Positions 47,385-56,621 of a stretch of DNA of 64,000 nucleotides are shown here, in pieces. The stretch's first letter is position 1. Each line of letters opens with the position of its first letter. The position numbers were made by a program, and so were the translations under genes. Origin of the DNA: Pyrrhosoma nymphula (taxonomy: Eukaryota; Arthropoda; Insecta; Odonata; Coenagrionidae); assembly GCA_963573305.1 (NCBI GenBank), contig OY754337.1, positions 78,877,094-78,941,093 of the forward strand. The letters are read 5' to 3'. The notes below the pieces were generated by a model. It ran no database searches, had not been told where the DNA came from, and saw only the letters and a list, made by a program, of their open reading frames with translations.

Positions 47385-48689
47385 GAAGTAGTGAGCGCTT
47401 TTGGAGCGCTATCTCGGAGCGTCTGAAGTCAATACATCGCTAGTTCCCAGCGAACTGATACACTCGGTTTTTTTGGCGCAATAATAATCTAATGAGACGA
47501 ATCCTCACTTTTAACAGCTCACAGTAGCGCACCCATCAAATAATTGCCACGCTACACGAAAAGACATCTTGAAGATACTTATTACAATAGATCAAATTGA
47601 CGAAAACAGGTTTCCCCAACTCCTCAGTGCGAATTTAGGTGCTCGCCATTAAACAACCATCATGTGAGACTTATAAGTCTGTTAATAAATATCTCACATT
47701 GTAATCTACTGACTTTTATAAATAGTAAATATATCATATTTTCAATGAAAAGTTTCGGCAAAATTAACAAACAAATGAAAAATTAAATACCTTCCATTTT
47801 GTGTAGTTTTTTTATTCACTTAATTATTGATTTTGTGATTCTCTAAATCTGGAGAACTATTGAACCTATTCTGGCTGGTATCAACGCAAAGTAAAAAAAT
47901 ATAAACTATGGCATATAAATGCAAAGAACTAGATTACAAGGTGGAGTATAGAGGTGTTCCGGGTACGACTATAGTAAAAATCAACAGTTGAAGAATAGAA
48001 GAATGTATTAACGATTCTGAAGCATGGAGAGGGCATTTCGATATCCGAGGAACAGGCGAGTGGTGCGCTTGGATGATCACTTGGTTAGAAGACACGAAGT
48101 GGCGGAGGGGTGTCAACCGTCTGAGATGAAAGGCGAATACATTGGCAGTAAATTAGCTTAGAGGCGACGCTTTGAAGAAATAGTGGCGACTCGAGCACCA
48201 GAAGGCTTAGAGCGAAGCCTTTCAAGGACTGACTGCTTGGATGCTGCGTGGAATATATACGACGCGCCTCTCGCCACAGACCACGTGGTCTGGGGGGTTA
48301 TTTTGTGATTCCGAATAGCAGAAACTACGCCATTTCCGCAGTTTCTAAACTACTCCGCAGATGACATTGAAGGTTTTCAGTAGACATCTCTTTTCTCCCA
48401 CTCTTCTTAAGACTTCTTCAGCAGGTTATCCTTGTCCATAGGGAAGTCTGCTGTGCTAAGGTTATTAAGGAGCGGACTAAGGTCAGATACGTAGGAGAGA
48501 CGCCGGCTGTCAATGACCTCTTGCGGCTAGTTTCAGTTCCTATGCTCCTGTAAAATTCCTGTCCTGTTGTGTCCTGTTCGGCGCACAAATTGTTAACTAT
48601 CCTTGGAATTCCCATTCGTTGATTCTTAAAATTAACCCCTCGTACCAAAGGTTGCTCATTGTTTTTGATAAAATCAAGTTAAATGAATC
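47385..48689. other. Intergenic DNA; 16-bp palindrome at 48277-48292
   Basis: CAGACCACGTGGTCTG is a perfect palindrome with a CACGTG E-box core. No gene supported. Confidence 0.4.
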
Positions 48690-49092
48690 TATATCTACAA
48701 AATACCCTGAAAGCCACCTCAAGGGTGTATTGCAGGGGGTGAGTAGTCACCAACATGCATCACACTAAACCCTAAAGTTAATGTGACTATGACTATTGAA
48801 GCATCAACATACACTGCTAATGCTTGTCAGGAGGCGAAGCCTCACAGGCATGCACTACACTATAGGTATGCTACCAATGTTAGAGGGACCGTTAGTATTT
48901 ATGTATTTTGCAACTACATAAATGGGCAGAGATTAAAGAAACATGTACAGCGTGCTTTAAGTACGAGGTAGCAGATAAGGATACAAGTATTAGGGAGTAC
49001 TACTACTACTAAGAGCTACGCTACCTATCGGCCAACCTTGTTAAAAGTCTCATTGGAAGCTGTTATGGTCTCTAATCGTTCGCGGGAAGAAA
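48690..49092 (-). mobile_element. CR1-like LINE 3' UTR copy, truncated
   Basis: Runs from TATCTACAAAATACCCTGAA through the 3' UTR to GAAGCTGTTATGGTCTCTAA and CGTTCGCGGGAA near 49090, where it is truncated within the last codons of the RT frame. Confidence 0.88.
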
Positions 49093-49850
49093 GAAATAAA
49101 TAAAGGCGCCGAGATGATCTCAATTTTACATTCCATTATGCGGTTAGGGTACCTACCTACCATTTATCACTCGAGTAGTGATTGGGATATCGCCCAGGAA
49201 ATCTGCTCCACGTCCGGGGTTCGAAGGCGGGCCCTCGGGATGGCCGTCGCTCGCGGTGTAGTGTCTTTTGAGTGCGAGTTGGGCAAGAGAGGAGTCATTT
49301 GATTGAACCCCTCCCCTGCTACCGGATAAAAAGCCCCGTGAAACCTCCCGTCCATTCGACCCCTTGAAAACGACCCCCAACTCCCCCATTCTGCCTATGG
49401 CCACAAAACCTCCCCCCCCCCCGCCTCCCTCCACCTCGACAGCCTCACCGCGAGCCTCTTTCTCATTTCCCTTCGCGTGATTTTACTCGTGTGCCTCTCC
49501 CTTCTCTCGGAAACCGCACGCAATCCGTTTTTCTTTTTTTTTTTTCACTCTTCCGCCTCTTCCCCTCCGCAGATATTTATAGACGGGTGAGGTCGTGGGG
49601 CAAACGCGTGAATCGATGCCCCCCCCCTTCCCCCATCTCCCTGACCGCCCCTCCCAATCTCTTGACCCCTCAACCCCCTCCAATCACCCCTTCTTGCGAG
49701 GCGCGAGTTTCCTCTCCGCTCCGTTCCCACGGCACGGCCTCCGTTGCCAAGAAACGGGGAAAAATTAACCGTTCTAAAACACCCCCATCACACACCAAAA
49801 GCACATTTGGACACAATGTGCAGAATGGGGGCGATTCCATTTTAATGTGA
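49093..49850. other. GC- and CpG-rich island without assigned gene
   Basis: This is the most CpG-dense stretch in the window (49195-49290, 49440-49620). It has long pyrimidine runs, a TATTTATAGACGG word at 49572 and a strong acceptor-like CCTCCGCAG|A just before it. It looks like a promoter region or first exon, but all open frames are biased by C-runs and none is recognisable. Confidence 0.35.
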
Positions 49851-49917
49851 ACTGTCGCATGGTTATATCAATAAGAAGAGCCCTTGTCACTTAGTCACTG
49901 ACTCAGGAACGCTGTAA

Positions 49918-50195
49918 GATGGAGCCACAGTCACCAAAGATTTAAAATGCCGTTATTAGATGGAGCCACAGTCACATAAGTTTTAAAATCAGGTTACTAG
50001 ATAAAGCCACAGTCAGATAAGTTTTAAAATGATGTTGCTAGATGGAGCCACATTCACTTAAATTATTAAATGCCGTTATTAGATGGAGACACAGTCACTT
50101 AAACACAGTCAATTAAATTTTAAAATGCCATTATTAGATGATGCTACACCCACTTAAATTTTCAAATGCCGTTATTAATTGGAGCCACAGTCAGT
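49918..50195 (+). repeat. 41-bp minisatellite, about 7 units
   Basis: GGAGCCACAG or a variant recurs at 49921, 49962, 50003, 50044, 50085, 50141 and 50181: steps of 41, 41, 41, 41, 56 and 40. The unit reads GGAGCCACAGTCACNTAA then TTTTAAAATGCCGTTATTAGAT. The long step includes a 15-base internal duplication of ACAGTCAMTTAAA. Confidence 0.92.
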
Positions 50196-50198
50196 TGT

Positions 50199-50315
50199 TG
50201 CGCTGGTTGCAAGAAATTTCATAAAAGCGAATATCAATTGCAATTTCCAGTGATTCCGGTATGTGCGTTTACAATCAACAAGTCGCAGGGCCAGTCGTTT
50301 GACCACGACATTTAA
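50199..50315 (+). pseudogene. Helitron Pif1-like helicase fragment
   Basis: The frame reads KKFHKSEYQLQFPVIPVCAF and then TINKSQGQSFDHD before a TAA (50313-50315). QFPVIPxxAxTINKSQGQ(T/S)F is a helicase signature near the C-terminus of Helitron Rep/Hel proteins and of cellular Pif1. Only about 35 codons survive, so a Helitron remnant is far likelier than cellular Pif1. It abuts the minisatellite. Confidence 0.8.
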
Positions 50316-52239
50316 TTTCAACATCTTCCTCAAACAAGTGAGAGCCTTTTAAAACGCTGAAATGTAATATCATCTCATTGTTTCCAACCGATACGAATTT
50401 GAAGTATGCAATATGGTACCTTCTCATTGAAATTCATCAGGGAGAAATATGAGGCATCTTTTGGCCAGAAGATGCCTTACCTAGGTGAAACCGGTCTCAG
50501 TTTTTAAATCATGAGTGGAAAAATACGATGTTTTATTTGTTCAAAATGGATATTTTTCACTTCCACGAAGTCAAGCCAGAAACAATCAAATTTAAAGTAC
50601 TTTAATTTTTTTTTACTTTTATGTTTTCTGTGGAATTCCGTTATCTGCTTCGTTGCCACGTGGATAGCTCTTTCTCTGCATGCTACAATCTATCAACTCA
50701 ATGTAAGAATATTATTTTTACAATTCTGCGATCTCAAGTGGAGATATTGTATAATATATAACGCCTAAAAACAGTAATTAAAAACAATGCAAGAGAATTC
50801 TGCAGTATCCGGGGAAGAGAGATGCTATAATTCAGGTAAAACGTGAAAATGATTCGAATGACTTTAATACTTAAGCAGTCAAAAATCTGCATTTCGAAAT
50901 ACCTAAACTCAGGCACATTTACACTGCTTGCAACCGCCATTTTTCTTTTGTATTGGCGTAACAAACACAAAAGCTATTACATTACTTACTATTCGGCCGT
51001 AACATGCAATAGTATTTCACAATATCCCATCATCGTCGTCAATGGCACAATATACTAAGTTATGTTCAGGGCGGTTGTAGAGAAATAATAATTTCACTTT
51101 GACTACCTACTACCTTTGTTATTGCGATCAAATAAATCTCGACATAGCACAACAACCACTTGACAACCGCAGCCCAGCAACAGAAAACAGGCACAGATAA
51201 AATTGTAAACAATTCACAAATGCTTTCCACTTCAACAAGAAAGACGTAGTTTATCGTCCCAGTGGGAAAAATAGTTATAATATTTCAGAATAATAACAAC
51301 CATATCATGAAGGAAGCAACATAACATCACCGTATTAGCGTCAACGGAGAGGATTGAACCCCATTCTGTTACAAAAGCCTATAATTTGGTTTTTATCTAG
51401 TTAAATATTTAAAATAAATCCATCTGTGATTGTATTACAATTTTTTACTTAAAGTTAAATGAGGGGTCAAATTTACTGCTATTGAATACGAAAATCTTCG
51501 TTACATGGCTATTATAGACAGCGTCAAAGACTCTTTATAAGAAATTCCAATGCTAGCTAATTTAGGGTAAGGAAGTTAGTATTTTTAGTTTTGGCTTGAG
51601 TAGAAATTGGTCGTAATTAGAGCCAAAAATGATATTATAAGGGAAAATGAAGCGCATTGAAACAACTTGAAGGATTCAATTTTTATTATTTAGGCAAAGT
51701 CATAATCAAAATCATCAACATCATGCCATTTACTAATGCGCGAGTATTTAAAAAAATAATAAAGTAAGATACCTAGAGAGTATGCAATAGAGAATATGCA
51801 AAACCTAGAGAGCAAAGAATATGCAAACCTATTATGCAATGGTGTTCTTGCGGTAATGACGTTAACGGAAGAGGAATAATTACAACCCCGTAAAATTATT
51901 ATTCGCAGCTAAACCTATTTTAATAACCTGAATTTGGGTCATCGCCAGTACTTGTGGCAAAGTAGAACTTTCCTACTCACTTGGATTTCCTTAAAGCATG
52001 TGTGACAGCCACCTTAGAATTAGTTATACGGATAAACGGATGCATCAAGAGAGTAATGGTAAGACACAGGTCATCCCCAAGATCATTTTAGAACCTAATA
52101 CTTTATTGGTAACAATAGTTGGGCAATATTTAATTCAAAATCAGTTATTCTTTTTTCAATTTTAAACACAAACAAGGTGGATAAAAAATGCAATGTAATA
52201 TTTTTTCGAACTGCAAAAAAAAAGAATTATATAAATGTC
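50316..52239. other. Intergenic DNA; two diverged copies of a short repeat
   Basis: The 51320-51370 and 51840-51890 stretches share GCGTCAACGGAGAGG / GACGTTAACGGAAGAGG-type sequence. The first carries a B-box-like GGGGTTCAATCCTCTCC on the minus strand, perhaps a SINE. No protein gene seen. Confidence 0.35.
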
Positions 52240-52242
52240 CTG

Positions 52243-54188
52243 GGGTGTCATTCTGTAACTCCAAACCGATCGGTACGGTAGGCTTTTCGTCGGGTGTGAC
52301 GTCACACCGACGAGAGAGAGCAGCCGTGCGATTCTGTACGCACCCGATCGGTGCGCCGGCGAGCTCCAGTCGGTGCGAATCGGTGTATCGCACCGACACC
52401 TAAAAGCTGTCGGTGCGGCGGAGAATCAGTCGGTTTGCTTGAGAAACACCGAAGCAAATCTATAATTAATTTGGATTTTTAGCCCGAAATGGGATATTTG
52501 ATACTTGTAATAATGATTAAACATATATTCATGGATTTAATAGCGACGTTATTTGTTATTAAGAGAGCAAATGCAAAAGTCGATGAATTTAAGGTCATAA
52601 AGTAGATGATCGAAAAGAGAAACTTCTACACAACTAGAATTCCGTAGTATTGCATTGTATTCTCTTGGCCGTTAAAAATGTTTTTCTATTTGACACTAAC
52701 AATTGTACGTAAATGGCACCATATTTAGGCTATTCAGCATACTGTCACCGGAATATTTTACATAATAATTGCCAAAAATTGTCCGCGGTGAATGCCTATT
52801 ATTGCGGTTTGGCTATTCTTAAATGGATGATTCCCGTTGAAAGTTTTCATATTATAATCTTACATCGTGTATGGGGTTACTTCCTTAACTAGATTACATA
52901 CTAAGGTAGCTTCTGATTTCAAGAAATAGGCGATTTCGCACATTTTCGATACCTATGTTATCCCCCGATTTTGGGCCAGGGTAACGAAAGTTCGTATTAA
53001 TACTGATGATTGTTTGCTTCCGGCTTCTATTTTCGTAGTTGAGGAGATATATTTTATGAATCTTTTGCATTGAACTGTAAATCATCACTCTATCATAATA
53101 AATTTCGGATTATTCATCAAATAATGTTGAAACAATGTGTTGGACAACACCATGGTGTGGTGACAACACTACTTGCAAATAGGTACCTACACGTACAATA
53201 ACCAAGAGTGCTAATAGCAAATTTACTTACTTCTACACTCAACTTAAATTTCTTTCACCATATGTATTTATTTATCACTCATTAAATTCATTTTACATTC
53301 AACTTTGCTCTACGAAATTACATAATAAAATGTTTCATGGCACGAGCGCGCAGCAATTTCACTGTCCTAAAACCACGAATATAGAATAATATACCCACAA
53401 GAATATTTCAATACCATACCTTCAATATATAATACATTCACGGATTTTCTATTTTCGATATCACGCCACTGTTTAATTAATTTCAACGAACAATTCTATC
53501 AATCTTTGGACGATTAAATATTATATCGGTACTACACGTAATGCCTTTTCTGCAACTAGAAATTCCAAATGCAAAACGCTGTTAAATGTCGGATCTCAAT
53601 CACACGAGTTAATAAATATAATCAATCAATATACAGGTTAAACTGAAATTTTGAAAGTTATTTCTGTATTCAAACGATCACAGCTGATTCATTCTCACTT
53701 CGCACACTTCATTTTATCTCATAGCACTCAACGTCTTTTACTGATACTTCATATTCTCACGGACGCTACTAGATATGTGCTTTAAGTATAATGCACTTAT
53801 TTTAATTGTCAAATACACATTGCTCAAAATTCACATAAATTAATATACGATCATTCTCTTTCCGACATCGTTGATTTCTGTTGTTGTTTTCAACCCCGAG
53901 AGCACTAGGCGGCTTCCGATAGTCATTTGTTTGTTCTATCGTCTTCTATTGGTGGGAATACAGCATGTGACCGTCAGCTTCGGAAACACTCGGAAAATTG
54001 TGAGGAGGGGGGGAACATTTTGTGGGAGGAGTTACCTAACCGACTGGAATGGCACCGACTTGCATACAGAATCGCTGAAATAGGCTCCGTCGGTGGCTGA
54101 GTCCAAGTCGGTACGGAATCTCAACCGGTCGGTTGGTTAGGAAGCCCAACCGATCGGTACGGAACCGACGAATTACAGAATGACACCC
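52243..54188. mobile_element. Harbinger-like non-autonomous element, 1.95 kb, CTG target duplication
   Basis: Perfect 16-bp termini GGGTGTCATTCTGTAA and TTACAGAATGACACCC, flanked by CTG (52240-52242 and 54189-54191). Both subterminal regions are packed with CCGATCGGT/CGGTGCGA/TCGGTACGGA words (52260-52435 and 54086-54170), likely transposase-binding sites. The centre is AT-rich and has no coding capacity. CWG and TWA triplets are the usual PIF/Harbinger target duplications. Confidence 0.88.
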
Positions 54189-54191
54189 CTG

Positions 54192-54483
54192 ATCCTCCTA
54201 ATCTTAGGGCTTGTCTGGAGGAGCCAAGTTGGAACAACGTTTAGTTGAAAATCAATGTTTCACCTACGCATTTACATACATGTACGCATATGCATATACA
54301 TACACAAATACACGCTTATTCGATCAATTTTGACTTAATAGCCTTTTTCATCGAACAACGATAAATTGTTATGACCATTAAGGTGAGATTTATAAATAGT
54401 TTCATCGCCGTCATAGCCAACTGGTTGTGTCAGGCGAGACTTTGTGGAACTTGCTTAACATTGAGGAATGAAAGGTGCAACTT
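54192..54483. other. Spacer between elements
   Basis: Contains a (ACATAC/ATGCAT)-rich stretch at 54275-54315. No gene. Confidence 0.4.
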
Positions 54484-54509
54484 GGTAATTCCACATAAAC
54501 CTTATTATC

Positions 54510-54542
54510 GACCTAGATTTCGAAAAATGAAGTCATCATCAG
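54510..54542 (-). ncRNA. Hammerhead ribozyme-like motif
   Basis: Minus strand: CTGATGA (54542-54536), a 14-base helix II region with weak pairing (GA...TC), GAAA (54521-54518), TCTAG, GTC (54512-54510). Core intact; helix II looks degraded. Confidence 0.6.
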
Positions 54543-54647
54543 GTACATTCATAAGAAAACATTAAAAAGTACATACATATATTTGAGCAGTTTTCTTATG
54601 CATGTTCCTGATGCTGACTTCATAAGCCGAACCCTAGGTTGTAAATG

Positions 54648-55180
54648 AGGTTCGGTGGTTTTACTCAACTTAAGAGAATTCGATGAAACTTGCTGGAAAC
54701 ATTAATTTGGTTGTCTTAAAGCTACCTGATTTTTTTCAGAATTATTTGCCGCAGATTTCTTAAGATATTTGAACGAGAAGTGGGCATGGAATTACACGGG
54801 TTGTTATGGGAACGCAAGGCTGTATTCATCAGAAAGAACCTTTTCTAATTATTCAATGTATAATAATTTATATCATCGATAGAAAAATGTATATTTAACA
54901 GATTTTTACTCCGAGCGCTTGAATAAATCCCTCGCGCGCGTTGCAGAACGTGTGAAATTGGCACCACGGGTAAAGTACTTGAACATGGATGCATAAATTG
55001 CAGGATGCAGAAGAAAAGGCATAAGAATACCTACGTAATTTCGTGCCAAATTCTCGATCAAATATCTTTAAAAAACTGCGGTATATAATTCTGAAAATTT
55101 GCAGGTAGCTTTAGAACAATATTATTAATACTTTCAGGAAGTCTCATTGAATTCTCTTAAGTTGGGCGAAACCACCGAAT
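54648..55180. mobile_element. Foldback element with TTCGGTGGTTT ends, copy 2
   Basis: Same family as 42568-43092. TTCGGTGGTTTTACTCAACT is at the left and GTTGGGCGAAACCACCGAA at the right. Shared inner blocks are GATGAAACTTGCTGGAAACA and TTTGCCGCAGATTTCTTAAG. Inserted into Penelope-like unit 5. Confidence 0.85.
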
Positions 55181-55209
55181 GTCCTTAATAAAGTTTATGT
55201 GGAATTACC

Positions 55210-56238
55210 AGCTTTAATTTCACAATGTCATAGCCAAAGTTGCGGTTATTGTGAATTCATTCGTGTATTCCTGCATTGCAGAATACGATGATACATATGT
55301 CCATGCATACATCAGGATAATTAATAATTTGTTGCTTACAACACAGATTAAAATTTGTGTACAATATTATATTTTTTAATTCAGTCGGAATGGTTAGCAA
55401 TTTTCATAGTTTTTTTATAAAAATATAATATTTATCGCCAATTTGATTCTCAAGTCGGCCCCCGGAAAGTAGTCGAGGGCAGTTCGGCTCGCAATCTCCA
55501 AATCAGCAAATAACTTCAACTTTGGCCGCCTTTCTCGCGAAAATGGATGATTATATTGGATGGAAATCCCCGAAGTGGCCTTATCCGATCCCTTTTCGGT
55601 CGCGGAAGTGACTCGGCGAGTAATGGCCTAAAAGGAAAGCGGGGAGGGAACAAGAGGAGAGATTGGCGTGCGCGGAAAAAAGAAAAAAAAAAAGATGTCG
55701 AGATGCTTTTCCCGACAAATGTGCTTGATAGTGAATTGTGTTGGTGCAGGCCTGTTCCGTTTCGTCCCAATCAGCCCTTTCGACCTCATTCAGAAATGAT
55801 TCAAGAATTAAAAAAAAATAAACAAAGCAAGTGATTTTTTTTGACGCTACAACCTCGTAAATTTCAAGCATCGGTTAAGAAAAAGAATGGTATTTGCCAA
55901 TTTTATAATTTAGAAATAATTACATGAGTTGGCGTAACTTATTTAGATGTAAATTATTTAGATTATTTGAGGAGGATACCTAACCAGAATGATGTAAGTG
56001 AATAATAATAATTACACAAAATCACTGAGCTATTAGTACGGAAATTTAAGCTTTTGCCTTTACATTGTTGCAAAAATATTAGTTCCACTACCTCTTGGAG
56101 TAAGAAGAAGTTTATTATATACCGTTACGCTTATCGAACGTTAAACCACGTTAAACGTCTCGAATATCCATTCCTGTTTTCCACTTGTGAGTGAGATTCT
56201 CTTTAGAAGTATTGAAGCCATTCGTATTCATTGCTGAA
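55210..56238. other. Intergenic DNA, nothing recognised
   Basis: Two overlapping ORFs of about 90 codons at 55516-55871 on opposite strands show no family signal. Confidence 0.4.
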
Positions 56239-56621
56239 ATATAATAATAATAATAATAATAATAAATTTTATTGTTCAAGGACCTTGTCCTATGGAACAT
56301 AAATCATTTGTACAATATATGCTCTGCAGTGAGAAACAGAAATAGATACAATATATGAAGCAATACATTCGGAAATATGAAGCAACTAATTTAAAACATA
56401 AATGGATAAAATAACTCAATAAAATAATCCATTGATGTGATGATACAATTTTACAGAATTAAATATTGGTTTATATTAAATTTTACAATAAATTTGACAA
56501 TAATAAAGAGAAGAGGAAAACCTGGATTTTAATTATATTCTTACGTAGTAGATAACATTTACGGAAAACAATTATGTATTACTATTATATGGTGTAACAC
56601 AATGGTATAATACAATAAATG

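Larger units (their letters stand above)
54484..55209. mobile_element. Penelope-like palindrome, unit 5, split by a foldback element
   Basis: The left tail GGTAATTCCACATAAACC (54484) pairs with the right tail TTTATGTGGAATTACC (ends 55209). Between them are the minus-strand hammerhead at 54510-54542, a plus-strand decayed copy (54608-54640, CTGATGC and CCGAACCCTAGGTTG) and then the foldback insertion 54648-55180, which interrupts the right tail. Confidence 0.8.

Noticed and set aside
49195..49260. tRNA-like GGGGTTCGAAGGC sequence
   Set aside because: Has a partial B box, but no A box at the right spacing and no foldable arms. Likely chance in a GC-rich stretch.
49491..49850. 119-codon plus ORF, proline-rich
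   Set aside because: Produced by C/T-rich low-complexity DNA. The opposite strand is also open for the same reason, and no family motif is seen.
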